Below are positions 27,401-37,107 of a stretch of 64,000 nucleotides of DNA, piece after piece. The notes below the pieces were generated by a model, which was not told the origin of the DNA, made no database searches, and saw nothing but the letters and a program-made list of their open reading frames with translations. The DNA lies in NCBI GenBank assembly GCA_021229015.1, contig CM037791.1:52552808-52616807 (forward strand). Direction: 5' to 3'. This DNA is from Solen grandis. Its lineage: Eukaryota; Mollusca; Bivalvia; Adapedonta; Solenidae. Positions within the stretch are counted from its first letter, which is position 1. Each line of letters begins with the position of its first letter. A program made the position numbers and the translations under genes.

Positions 27401-30400
27401 AACAATATTATAACATGTTTAAACAGTTTTATTAAGAATATAATTAAAAAAAGACACTGCAACTGTGAGTCCATGCACACAATATGATATGTAAACAGTC
27501 ATAATCATGGTGGGGGGAAAATGAAAAAAAAATGGGGGGAAAAATATATATTCCAGGCAGGGGGGAATGCCTCCTCTATTCTCAAAATATTTTGACCAAA
27601 AAAAAACTTAACAGTGACAATGCATTGTCATAGGTATAAACACAACCTCTGACAACTGCATCAGGAAGTCGACTCTTTGGCTCAGTGGTTAGAGCATTGG
27701 AATTGCACGCCAGCCGACCGGGTTCAATCCTGGGCCAGGTCAAGTTTGTTACAAAATAAAACAAAAAAATAATCCAATTTTTTTTCTAAAGAAATGTCAT
27801 TGGTAGGTCCTGAAAAGTTTACCCTTGTAGAAAAAAATAATGAATAAAAAAGATGTCAGTTTGCAGCCAGGACATGTTATATGAGTGCAAGTTCTTCACA
27901 TGGCAAAATCTTAATTCTTTGACGCATCAAAAGTATACTGAGCAGCACAGAAAATTTGTACCTTCTGAATTATAAAAAAGTGTCCATCAAGTGAGATTAT
28001 TGGTAGAGCTGGGTATCACCAGCAAAAAACTATCACAATGTATCACGATATTGTAGGCCCGATACGATACAGGATAACAATACTTGATAACATATAAATA
28101 ATGTAGTTCTGACATGGCCAACTAATAGATATCTGCTGTGAATTAGATTCCTGCTTCCATGTTTATATGATGATTAGGCACATGGAAAAATAATAGAAAA
28201 AATGCATTTTTTAAGTTCAAATTATTTTTAAAAATCTTATTTTGAAATCTAGTCTACTAGTCAATCTAGTCAACAAAAGGCAACAACGACTTACAAAATA
28301 GACACTTTATGCTTGAGATATAAGTGGCAGGCCAAGCAGCATATTCAATTTCGCTGGTTTACACCAAAAACTTTCATCCATTTAAATATCATTTGAAAAT
28401 CGATTTTTGAGATAAGAATGGCGATTCTATATTGTCAGCCAAAAATTGTGATATATTGATGCATCGATGAAATCGACTCAGCTCTAATTGTTGGCCTATT
28501 ATGTTGAATTCAAAAATATTTCAAGGGTTTCAATTCAATCCATTATCTAAAATGCTTTTTTGTGAAGAAGAACAATATTTTCCATGTTTTTGCGTAAAAT
28601 CATTTAATATTTTTAGTTCTTTTATGTCCTGCTTAACTGGTAACTTTTTTTAAATCTGTTACCACCATCTTGAAGAAGAATGAAATCCAAAAATCTTATA
28701 CAAATTTTTAGCCCCAATTTCAATAAATAATATCCTGGTGTATCCAGTTCTCACAAGCATAAGGAGACCAAGTTATTTCAAGAAAAATGAACAAAACAAT
28801 CACTCAACTTTATAATGAATATATTCCTAAATGCAATAATATATATTCCCATCAAATGCAATTAACTATCAATGGTAATTGAAAACATTTTTTTAGAAAA
28901 TAACTGTCTAAAACCAACATCAGTCAAAAATATCATTTCCAAAATGGTGACTTGAGTTCTTGTTAGTGAACTCAAAATGGGTCCGTCATGAGTATGGTAG
29001 ACACAAAGAGGCAAAGTCTATAAACAACAGATGAAATGAAATTCTTAGTTCTTCTTAACAGCACAGATAGGTGTGCAAAATTTAAGACGATCCAAATGAG
29101 AAGAAGAAACATTATAACACTCTAAGTTTTCCTTGTATTAACAGGGTGCCCTCTGAGTTTTGTAAATGGGGTTACAATTGCTGTTTTCCCTTACTTTGAA
29201 TTTACCCTATCATATAAAGAGATCATACAATTATGGGCGTACACGACAGTCAAGTGTATTCTATGGAAAAACACAGAAAATTTCCGTAATTTCCAGGGTG
29301 TGTAAAATGCTTCACAAATGCATTTTTCTTATCCCGACCGAAGATTTTTTTGTTTCGTTTTGAATATGAGATATTAACCTATGTTACCTATATCATCCTA
29401 ACTTTGTATCTATATAATCATTACATATTGTTGTTTATTTACATGACCAATTTGGGAGGGTAAAAAAAACCTTTACAGGGAGTATTAATAACAATCATTG
29501 AGTGTGAATTTTTCAAAATGACTTCCATACATAAGATTGTTGAGAAGTGTACTGATAATCAAACATACACTTTTTCTGGACGGTATTAAGTACTGAATAT
29601 AATTATATTACTGTTATTAGGTACTGTTTATATATTAGTATGTCCAATCAAAATGGGTTTTCACTTCCGTTGGCACATGTGCAAACTGGTATCGCAGTCG
29701 AATGTAAAGCCGTGATTGTAATAATTTTCAGTGGCCGATATTTTCCTATGTGATTGTTTGGGGGAATCATATACATGATTTGTGTTTGTTTTTAGATAGT
29801 TTCTCATGTGATTAATCATATTTACTAAGTTATTAGTCAGTAGATAATTGTATTTTAATGATGTTTATACATGCTGGAAAATATACATACATAAGATTGT
29901 TGAGAAGTGTACTGATAATCAAACATACACTTTTTCTGGACGGTATTAAGTACTGAATATAATTATATTACTGTTATTAGGTACTGTTTATATATTAGTA
30001 TGTCCAATCAAAATGGGTTTTCACTTCTGTTGGCGCATGTGCAAACTGGTATCGCAGTCGAATGTAAAGCCGTGATTGTAATAATTTTCAGTGGCCGATA
30101 TTTTCCTATGTGATTGTTTGGGGGAATCATATACATGATTTGTGTTTGTTTTTAGATAGTTTCTCATGTGATTAATCATACTTACTAAGTAATTAGTCAG
30201 TAGATAATTGTATTTTAATGATGTTTATACATGCAGGTCATGACCTACTTCTGGCCTCATTTGTAGCACATTTCATGTCTTCTGTATTGAGCTTGCAATT
30301 ATACATAGTTGATTAATTATTACATGATGTGTGGGATAAGTAATGCATAAAATATATCTTATGAATATGCAACCGTAATATGAAGAACATTTGGTGTAAT

Positions 30401-31704
30401 TAATGTAGTAAATTAGTGAAATGTGAACTGTCGGACAGTGTACTGGTCAGTAGTGCTGTGCTGTTCAGACCTATAAATAGCATTGACTTACGGAATTGGA
30501 ATTATGAGCGTCTGCTCAGTATTTTCCTCTGCCAGAGGTCGTGCTTGGACCCTTTTTTTTTTTCTTTTTTTTTTTTTTTATTCTTTTCAGAAGTAGTCAA
30601 GTTATATATGTATAGTAAGCCTATGTTTTAAAGTTTTAAATACTAGTTTTTTATACATTTATTATCTTCTGTTGTATCTGCTTCCTTTTTCATTTAAATC
30701 CTAGACCACAGGACCCTGATATTCATTTTAAAAAAATCGAAATCTCAACATATAAAATTTATAGATACTATAGATTGGTCTAATTTATTTATCCTATTTT
30801 TTGACTAAGGGTCCTGTGCATAGATAGGTTAGATTATAAGGTCAAAACAGTAGAAAAGAGAAAGCGAGGGGGTGGGGACAGTATGCTTATTTTAAGCCAT
30901 CCATTAAAACATTTTGTTTTCATCTATTCTTGTTATTGCTGGTTGTTAAAAGATGAATAAGAAGCATTAGTGAAAATGTTACAGAATTGTTAATTATATA
31001 CTAAATCAGCAATGTGCTTATCTTTAACAGAAACTTTTGAATTAAAAAAAAAATGAAATTTCGCTAAGTGTCAGTGGTTTCCCTTTCATATATTAAATCA
31101 TGCTCTAAGTGAAATACCAGTTTCATTTACGTAGCTTGATAATACAAATAATAGTTAGAACTGAATATTTAAAGATATAATATTAATGGAAACTGACTTT
31201 CAGATATATCAAGGAGGTACATTAAACCCTCGTGTTCACATCTCTAGATATATTCAATACACAAACAGAAGGGTTTTTAATACACATCAGTCTGTGAGAA
31301 GCTCTAAAAACTCTAAATTACTTGACAAAAGGCACATTAAATTTTATCTTTTAAAGTATGGAATCTTTTCTTTCATTTACGGTTACATTTCATAGAAACA
31401 AAATTTCTTTATCTGAAAGTGGATACAAAAGTATTAGTTTATGACATGACATAATGAAAGGTCAGGTAATTTATTACTTACTTAGTTAAAGTCTAATCTC
31501 TACTGAGATCCGCTCCGGAGCGGATCTCAGTAGAGATTAAGTTAAAGTCATGAAAATACCGTACCTTTCTATTTGGTCAGTTTTATCAAGTCTGTTGAGA
31601 TAAAACGACCTTTTATTTCGATGCATTTCCGCCTCGTAAGACGTTTCGTACAAATGTATCGCCTCCCCCTCACCAGCTAATTCCATTCCATTATAATTTG
31701 CCAT
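9177..31704 (-). CDS. Unrecognised small protein, three-exon model
   Basis: Model: 31704-31565, 21763-21683, 9414-9177, 459 bases, 152 residues plus TAG. Phases agree at both joins. The N-terminal exon reads MANYNGMELAGEGEA... and ends DKTDQIE; the second is EMYKEKYAKELLRAG..., markedly more GC-rich than its surroundings; the third is Lys/Glu-rich and ends with a stop. The product would be hydrophilic and largely helical, with no signal peptide or membrane segment. I do not recognise the family and assign no function. An E2F-type site lies about 165 bp upstream of the ATG, hinting at cell-cycle control. The introns are long (9.8 and 12.3 kb) and packed with repeats. Other possible terminal exons with acceptable acceptors exist (16716-16581; about 8272-7941), so the 3' end is uncertain and intermediate exons may be missing. 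Confidence 0.4.
10071..10620 (+). pseudogene. Tandemly duplicated C2H2 zinc-finger relic
   Basis: A 234-bp unit is repeated (10071-10304 and 10305-10540). Copy 2 reads VCDICGKHFCEKCHHKDHLD then FHTG, which has the C-x2-C-x12-H-x3-H spacing and the start of an HTG linker. Upstream, another frame shows HGE...KCLQC, a second finger out of frame, with stops between. Copy 1 has lost the last His. This is decayed zinc-finger coding sequence, not an intact gene. Confidence 0.5.
10621..11256. other. No supported gene
   Basis: AT-rich unique sequence between the zinc-finger relic and MITE copy 3. Only short ORFs. Confidence 0.6.
11257..11498 (+). mobile_element. TTAA-flanked MITE, copy 3
   Basis: Full length, same orientation as copy 1, both TTAA ends intact, central hairpin nearly perfect. 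Confidence 0.9.
11887..12550 (+). repeat. Hairpin-ended repeat copy
   Basis: Head AACAAGGGGGCCAAGATGGCC, tail CTCATCCACAGCTTTGCTCAGGTGAGCTTAAAA. The core is single-copy-like (TACCAAATATCAAATCTGTAGG repeated twice). Confidence 0.85.
12551..13062. repeat. Diverged repeat between two family copies
   Basis: AATCCATCCAGTAGTTA...GAGAAA(A/T)AGCGC occurs twice (about 12845 and 13022), so this stretch is also repetitive. No gene. Confidence 0.5.
13063..14312 (+). repeat. Hairpin-ended repeat with 165-bp tandem core
   Basis: Head AACAAGAGGGCCATGATGGCC. GGTCATTTATCACCATAGGG recurs at 13411, 13576 and 13741, an exact 165-bp period. A GGACGCACG-rich stretch precedes the tail TGAGCACGTTGTGCTCA-TGTGAGCTAAAAA. 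The long ORF here is a satellite artefact. Confidence 0.95.
14600..14666 (+). mobile_element. TTAA-flanked MITE, truncated copy 4
   Basis: Only the right part from the hairpin (CTGATCTGGTTTTATGC) to the terminal GAGGGAAAGGG-TTAA remains. Confidence 0.85.
15386..16010 (+). repeat. Diverged hairpin-ended repeat copy hosting MITE copy 5
   Basis: Head AACAAGAAGACCATGAAGGCC, tail near ATATAGCTCACTATGAG. The MITE at 15740-15941 interrupts it. Confidence 0.65.
15740..15941 (-). mobile_element. TTAA-flanked MITE, copy 5 with internal deletions
   Basis: Both ends with TTAA are present, but about 40 bases are missing: one hairpin arm and the part around the CTGCTCCTCAG segment. It is nested in the repeat copy at 15386-16010. 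Confidence 0.88.
16011..16943. other. No firm gene; weak minus-strand exon candidate 16716-16581
   Basis: The minus-strand acceptor CATGTTAG at 16717 opens a 45-codon frame ending in TAA at 16581, in phase with the exon at 21683. No motif is recognised. A weak tRNA-like box B (GGGTTCATTCC) lies at about 16495. Confidence 0.25.
16944..17190. repeat. 57-bp minisatellite
   Basis: AGGCTGATCTGGATTT-type units start at 16944, 17001, 17058 and about 17115, with a partial fifth at 17173. The plus-strand ORF through it is a by-product of the 57-base period. Confidence 0.9.
17654..17708. repeat. Hairpin with 14-bp arms
   Basis: CACAGGGGCTTGAA at 17654 is mirrored by TTCAAGCCCCTGTG ending at 17708, with a loop of about 27 bases. 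Confidence 0.85.
17709..19774. other. No supported gene
   Basis: AT-rich sequence. The 161-codon minus-strand frame at 18967-19452 is rich in Phe, Lys and Asn from T/A runs (TTTTTTCCC, GGGGGAAAA) and shows no domain. I treat it as non-coding. Confidence 0.5.
19775..21399 (+). repeat. Hairpin-ended repeat with long 165-bp satellite array
   Basis: Head AACAAGAGGGCCATGATGGCC, closing TGAGCACGTTGTGCTCA-TGTGAGCTAAAAA. The units match those of 13063-14312. Units between about 19800 and 20590 carry many single-base losses relative to the clean units at 20600-21110. Confidence 0.93.
21683..21763 (-). CDS. Internal exon of the unrecognised gene
   Basis: Acceptor TTGTTGTTCCAG before 21763, donor GG|GTGAGT after 21683, 81 bases. 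It reads EMYKEKYAKELLRAGSDDSI and then ASLAKH. High GC and strong splice sites in an AT-rich, repeat-filled region make this a real exon of some gene. Its incoming phase fits the exon at 31565-31704. Confidence 0.75.
21764..22959. other. Intron of the unrecognised gene; nothing else seen
   Basis: AT-rich, with an (ACA)n run at 21769-21783 that forms the polypyrimidine tract of the exon acceptor on the minus strand. No other exon recognised. Confidence 0.5.
22960..23839 (+). repeat. Hairpin-ended repeat with about 145-bp core
   Basis: Head AACAAGAGGTCCAAGATGGCC. Core units carry GTGACCTAGTTTTTGACCC and GGCCTCTAGAG (at 23311, 23443, 23588, 23733). Tail GCTCACCCGAGCACAAGTGC. Units near 23340-23460 have scattered small deletions. 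Confidence 0.9.
24547..25353 (+). repeat. Hairpin-ended repeat with 162-bp core
   Basis: Head AACAAGAGGGCCAAGATGGCC. ATAA(G/A)CATTG(C/T)C recurs at 24721, 24882, 25044 and 25206 (period 161-162). Tail CCTGAGCTTTGCTCAGGTGAGCTAAAA. Confidence 0.93.
25822..26063 (-). mobile_element. TTAA-flanked MITE, copy 6
   Basis: Full-length 242-bp copy, reverse orientation, both TTAA ends intact and central hairpin perfect at GCGAGTAACTCGC. Confidence 0.9.
26395..27293 (+). repeat. Hairpin-ended repeat with about 145-bp core
   Basis: Head AACAAGAGGGCCAAGATGGCC. Same core as 22960-23839 (GACCTGGTGACCTAGTTTTTG). Closing motif reduced to CACCCTTCAGATGAGCTAAAAAG. Confidence 0.9.
27294..27669. other. No supported gene
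   Basis: AT-rich spacer with short poly-G and poly-A runs. Confidence 0.6.
27670..27741 (+). mobile_element. tRNA-like sequence (SINE head or tRNA pseudogene)
   Basis: Box A TGGCTCAGTGGTTAGAGCAT at 27678-27697 and box B GGGTTCAATCC at 27720-27730 have normal tRNA spacing. The acceptor stem does not pair well and no CCA or U-run terminator is clear, so an intact tRNA gene is unlikely. Confidence 0.55.
27742..29525. other. No supported gene
   Basis: Unique AT-rich intronic-type sequence; nothing recognisable on either strand. Confidence 0.55.
29526..30234. repeat. Recent 360-bp tandem duplication
   Basis: 29526-29874 and 29886-30234 are near-identical 349-bp copies (about four mismatches) separated by 11 bases. 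Confidence 0.97.
30235..31483. other. No supported gene
   Basis: AT-rich intron of the unrecognised gene. A T-rich run lies at about 30552-30580. Confidence 0.55.
31494..31539. repeat. 46-bp perfect palindrome between 10-bp direct repeats
   Basis: A perfect palindrome centred on CTCCGGAG, with arms beginning TAATCTCTACTGAGATC. It is flanked exactly by the direct repeat AGTTAAAGTC at 31484-31493 and 31540-31549, as expected for an insertion with target duplication. It sits 26 bases past the donor of the exon at 31565. Confidence 0.9.
31565..31704 (-). CDS. First coding exon of the unrecognised gene
   Basis: ATG at 31704 in context ATCATGG (A at -3, G at +4), 46 codons plus two bases, donor AAAG|GTACGG at 31565|31564. 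The residues are charged and coding-like. The upstream 180 bases are GC-richer and hold an E2F-like palindrome. Confidence 0.6.
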
Positions 31705-31865
31705 GATATTTTCTACTTTAACACTGTCGTGAGCTTGTTTTGTTTTCATTTCTCGCCATTAGCCCTTTGTATCTCGTCCCTCGATTTAATTTGGTTTGCC
31801 GCGCAAAATGGAACGGGGACCAGAATAAATCGACGGTCACAAGTTCCGTTGTGTATACACATGAC

Positions 31866-31880
31866 ATTTTCGCGGGAAAC
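31866..31880. promoter_or_regulatory. E2F-type site upstream of the unrecognised gene
   Basis: TTTTCGCGGGAAAC is a near-perfect E2F/DP palindrome, about 165 bases upstream of the ATG at 31704 and divergent from no other visible gene. Confidence 0.5.
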
Positions 31881-32713
31881 TATACTTATAATAATAATAA
31901 TACATGAATGCACGCATGTACAAGAAAGAATGTTGGCAATCGATTAAAAATGTTCTATACTTTCGATGTAACACAATAATCGCAATAAAGGGTTGTTGAG
32001 CATTTTCCAACTAAAGGGGTTTTCCTTTTATTAATTAGTTCTAAATTGTTTGGCAGTATAGTATTATCTATAATAAAACAAGTAGAAGAATCAAGTCGCC
32101 GGAGAAGTGTAGTGTGCAAGTAATTATTTTCAGTCAAGTATGTTACAGTTTGACGGACCATCTGAATGTGTATGAATGTCGAAGTATGGTGTAGGTATAA
32201 TATATAATGTAAATATAAACCAGTTTAGAACGGTGTTGATACAAATAAGTTTATGAAATATATAAAAACTAACAAGCAGATGCATTAGAAGCGCATTGAA
32301 CTTGGCCTTGGTAAACATGCTGACCTTTTTTTAAAGATCACATGTGAAATGTTGCCTGTAGAGGTTACACAAAGTTTTCCAATTATTTGATCTCGTAACT
32401 TAGTTCTTGAATCTAAGCTACTGTGCTCGGCCTAGAATTCAACAAGGGTGAACATGCTGGCCAATTTTAAGCGTATTTATTTATTTATTTTGTCGTATCA
32501 TCTATCAGAGAATCCTAAATGACCGTATCAGCTTTTACTCTTGTTTATTTGGAATCGCACATGGAACACAACCTCGGCACTTTCTACAGGCTTAAGCAAG
32601 TTATTGCTTTTGTTGTGTTCATAATATGAACATCGTACGTATTCTTTTATGTATGTTCTTCAAGAAGATACCAATAAGTTGGCCTATACTTACATAAATA
32701 TTTTGATACCCAC

Positions 32714-32861
32714 CTGCTCTCGGGTTTGTTGGTGCACGGCAGGTCTCTCTGCACACCTCTTTTTGAAGCACAGGCAGACTGTCTGCTGTATCTGTTGTTG
32801 TGAAGTAATTTTTTCATGTCTCTCGCCCTTCATTTGTTCCCACGCACAACGTTCATTCTCT
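32714..32861 (-). CDS. Weak exon candidate, unrecognised
   Basis: The minus-strand acceptor TTCTTGCACTAG and donor CAG|GTGGGT bound a fully open 49-codon frame, polar and Gln/Arg/Cys-rich (ERHEKITSQQQIQQTVCLCF). It lies upstream of, and outside, the gene starting at 31704. The opposite strand is also open, so coding status is doubtful. Confidence 0.2.
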
Positions 32862-33154
32862 CTAGTGCAAGAAAGATAGATTGTGGTGAAACATGTCAAC
32901 AAATTATTTCACATTCGATTAGTGTTAACACTCTGTGGTTGCAATCAGTCTTGAAATATAAGTTATTTTGGATAAAAGTATATTTGGGATAAAAGTCTTA
33001 ATCATTTTTTTCTCGTATGGATATTGTTAATTCATACTGAAATAAAACTAAAAGGTCGGGCCCTCGCTTTGCTACGGCAACTGAAAATTGATATAGACCA
33101 CCAAATTATTCCTCATATCATAAAATATCGCCCCTGTCACAAAACATATAACAC

Positions 33155-33740
33155 CTCTACTAAACGGTGGCTCTTTCATATTTTGGTGATCTGTTTAAGG
33201 AGCCCTCGCAGATGTGAAACGTGAAACATGAAGGAATCTGAATGAACACATTTGCGAGAGCTCCTTCACATTGCCGTTGGCGCCAGCACCTTGTCGATGG
33301 CTCGATCACATGTAAAAAATGTGAGTATTTTGTTTTTAGACGAGCTCTGTAAAATATTTTTTGCGTTGAACCAAAGGAGAGATTGGGACAATGTTACACG
33401 TACGATTAAGTGAGCCAACATCTACTTCACGGTAGAGAAATCACTCAACATGTGTCTCCTCGTAAAAGAAAACACACGAGTTGATATTTGGTAGAAGTTC
33501 TAGCAACGTCATTTTGGGATATTCCTTATCCAAATTGAATCCAAGGTGAAAAGGAAAATGTCCTACTTCGATTTTTGAAAAACAAGCATGTTCTTTAATA
33601 CTAAACGGATATTTTTTCTGATAAAATGTGTTTACCTTTTTCAGCCTTATTTTGGTCGAGGGCTCTCCAACGGAAGTGTCGGGGCTCTCATTTAAAAAGA
33701 TCACTAAAAATGTGAAAGAGCCACCGTATAGTAGGGATGT
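33155..33740. repeat. Inverted repeat, about 580 bp overall
   Basis: CGGTGGCTCTTTCA...TGATCTGTTTAA at 33165-33200 is mirrored by 33690-33727. The pairing continues imperfectly outward (CTACTAAACGG versus CTACTATACGG). ORFs on both strands here share the inverted segment. It could be a small TIR element or inverted duplicate; no target duplication identified. Confidence 0.6.
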
Positions 33741-34310
33741 ATAAATAGCGACAGAACGTTGTTGCATAAATAGTCTTAGTCTTAGAAATAACATCAGTAA
33801 AAACGAGTGATTGTAATATTTAGTGACTTTACAGTGATGTATCTGTTCTACGTGACCATAATAATTTAATGTAAAACGCCAATAACTGCCCATATGAAAT
33901 CATAGATACCATCGATATTGCCAAATTATATGCATGAAACTTTCTTTTATATTTCCATACTATACCCATAGAGCTAACCTAATTAAATTATCAATTTCTG
34001 GCCTTTTTATCAGTTATATTTACCAACTAGAGCATGCTTGAATTAAAAAGATAGAATAAAATTAATAAATCAATGTACGTTTTCAATTTTGCTTTGTCAA
34101 GCGTGTTAATGTCATGGTAAACTGATGAAGTCAGCACCTCGTGTTCTTAAAATCAATGGACCAGCTGATCAAGACAAAATAAAATGTGAATGGATTTGTT
34201 ATTATTTATATTATTTGATCATTTCACTGTCAAAATTTCATAAGTCAAATTATTACTGTAGCAGTGTAGTCCAAAATGCAATGATAGACGGCAACGAACT
34301 AGATCTATAT

Positions 34311-34385
34311 AGCAGGCCCGGATCCAGCAGGTGGGGGGGGGGGGGCGAAGGGCCTTGCCCCCCCCCCCCCCCCCCCCCCCCAGCT
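34311..34385. repeat. GGCCCGGATCCAG repeat with long G and C runs
   Basis: CAGGCCCGGATCCAGCAGG is followed by G and C homopolymers. An inverted related end (CTGGATCCGGGCC) with a long C run is at 38237-38287, and another at 51375-51470. These are copies of a dispersed repeat whose poly-G tracts break assemblies. Confidence 0.7.
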
Positions 34386-34767
34386 TCCCTGGTCATACAT
34401 TTAAATCCCTTGATTACATCATAGTAGTGTTGTCTAGAGGAAATCCCCATTATGGGCCCCCATACTGAACCACCCGCATGACCACCTGACCAGCCAGACT
34501 CCTGTTGTCTTATGGCCCCCTGCTGTTAATGTGTAGGTAATCCGAATCGGCAATCATCCATGACTGTGTGATAAGCATGTGTTTAGGGTACTGCGGACAC
34601 GTTCACTGATTGAGAGAAATTTACATGTCGTCTGCCGAGCGATCTAACAATTGGGGAAAATAGGCAATTACCAAAAGTTTGTATCAGTTACAACTATAAA
34701 CTTTTCTAGGCAAATGCAGTTTAAGAAATAGCATAAAAATAGTTAAGTTAAAAACAACAACTAATGC

Positions 34768-35844
34768 TACCTTCACATACACGGATTTTTCTTACGAATC
34801 CTTACGTATGGCACAAATCGTAAAAGTACACGAATCATTACGATTTGGCCACTTTTATGAGCGATTTAAGAGTGGTTACGAGTAATTACGAGCCATTTAC
34901 GGTTTATTACGAGTTATTACGATGTATTTACGGCAAACATCTACGATTTGTTCCGAGTAACCACGGATAAATACAAGCAAGTTACGACATTTTACGGGCT
35001 TTTTATGGATTGTTACGAGTATATTACGGAATGCTACGTTTCATCTACGCTTTTACGTGTTAATTACGACCTGTTAACGTGTTGTTACGAATAGTTGCGA
35101 GTTAGTTACGAGTGTTTACGAGTCCTTATGTTTTTTGCAAAAAGATGTGCAATTCTCTATGTATCATCATTCGACAACTGACATCCAGCAAGAAGGGTGA
35201 GCGCGTCCTCTTCTTCCTGTTGACTGCCTTCTTCTTTGGAGCCATGCTTGTAGATTTTGTATACTATATTAGAGATCTGACTTCTTTGACGTCTTGATAA
35301 CAACTGAAAGGAACTGTTCGATTTTGCAGCTTCTATACCTGTCCTAAATCGTAAAGTATACGTATGTATTCGTAAAGTACTCGTAGCTATACGTAAAGTG
35401 CTCGTAATAACTCTTAACAATCCGTAAAACTATTGTAGCACGACGTGAATGAAATCGTACTCATCATTAAGCACTCGTAATAATCCGTAAACAAATCGTA
35501 AACTAACCGTAACAAATCGTAAAACAAATTGTTAACGAGACATTTACGGATTCTTGCGAGTAGTTTACGGAGGGTTACGTGTTGTTGCGACCGGTTTACG
35601 ATACTTACGGATTGTTACAAGTTATTTACGAGTTCTTTACGGAAAATGTAATCCGTGAACAATCGCAAGAAATTTTTTGACATGTCAAAAAATTTACCTA
35701 TCTTCTCACGGATCCTCACGATTGTCTACGAGTTGTGACGAGTTATTAACGGATACCAACGAGCTATTTACGGATGCTTGCGATTGACTACGAGTTGGCA
35801 ATCCGTAAGGACTCGTAAGAAAATCCGTGTATGTGAAGGGGGTA
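34768..35844. mobile_element. TIR element filled with TTACGA motifs
   Basis: About 40-bp terminal inverted repeats (TAC..TTCACATACACGGAT) bound 1077 bp. The interior carries dozens of TACGA/TCGTA pentamers at roughly 8-14-base spacing: TTACGA-sense in the left half, TCGTAA-sense at about 35347-35525, and TTACGA-sense again to the right. A motif-poor centre at about 35130-35330 has a short minus-strand frame. TIRs with TTCACA resemble PIF/Harbinger ends by memory; no transposase is present. Confidence 0.75.
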
Positions 35845-37107
35845 TAAGCTGGACGTTAAAATGTAATTAGCATCGAAAGAATTTCACTAGAGCCCAAAAG
35901 AATTAATAATAATAATAATTATAATAATAAACAAACTACTTTGATGAAGTCTACTCAACGATGTTTTAAATTCACTTCTCTACATGTATAAAGTTTTAAA
36001 TCTTGCATTAAAAGCGGGCGAATTAGCTGTAGCATACTGCAGAGTAGATGCATACCTATCGCTAGCCATGCAAATTAAACTTTATCAGAAATGGGTTGTG
36101 TTTCTAAATGTCATCTGCTTTACTATTTTTACATAACCTTTTAAGTATTATTTTTTATGAAACTAACTCCTAAATATTTTTCCTGAAAGGAATAAATACA
36201 AACAGTAGGCCGATACATCATCATGTTCACTTTTTTAATATTTACGAATATAATAATCTACATATGTGTATTCATGGTCTCTTTACATAGAGACCCTGGT
36301 GTATTTTATATTTATAAAAAAAAACATAAATATGAAATGAACGAATTTGAAAATTTCAATCTACCATATTTTGGGAAAATCCATATTTTGGGACAATGTA
36401 TATGTAGATTATACATGATCACTTATTCAAATCAAATCCAGGTAATCAGTCATTGCGCAATGTTACTGATAAGTCGATGAATACGAAATACTAATGTACA
36501 GAAAACACAATTTATGTGCGAATTAAAACGGATATTAAAGATTTTATATTAATTATCAACAGCTTTCATTACTGGATATTGTTTGTAATGTCACTGATTT
36601 AAAATTCAGAAAAAATGTACCAAAAATCGACACGCAGAAGGGGCCCAAACCTTCAGCAACCGCCCGACCCTAAAACGTGCGCCTGATTTTTTTTTATCTG
36701 GGAAGTCTGTGTGTGAAGGCTGCTTCCAGATCGACAGTTAGACAGTCAAGATTACCAAGTTCGAACCTAATACAGCATATACCCGGTATTCCCTTAAACA
36801 TATTTGACAAAATATGTTTAATGTGATTTTTTCCTCAGATTTAAACAAAACTGTCTTTTACAATGTTGAGTCTAAAACTGGTGACTATTCAAAGCATTCA
36901 CTAACTGATAGTGTACACAAGTCAATTTTTTTTTTTTTTGGGGGGGGGGGGGGGGTCCAAAAAAGAACTTATTATTTTTTTATGCCAGTCTGCTCCCCCC
37001 TCCCTTACTACCGTCATTTTTTGAATACAAATGTAGTCAAATACTATTGCACAGTAGTTATTCAAAAACATGGCCTTGCGAAGGTAAAATATAAAATTAT
37101 ATCGCTC
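35845..37107. other. No supported gene
   Basis: AT-rich sequence with an AATAAT run at about 35904-35930 and a T/G homopolymer pair at 36927-36953. Confidence 0.55.

Noticed and set aside
27670..27741. Functional tRNA gene
   Set aside because: Boxes A and B are good but the acceptor stem does not pair and no clear terminator follows.
33441..33893. 150-residue minus-strand ORF as a gene
   Set aside because: Overlaps the inverted repeat, with no recognised domain and no clear splice support.
34253..34450. Gly/Pro-rich ORFs
   Set aside because: Produced by G and C homopolymer runs in a dispersed repeat.
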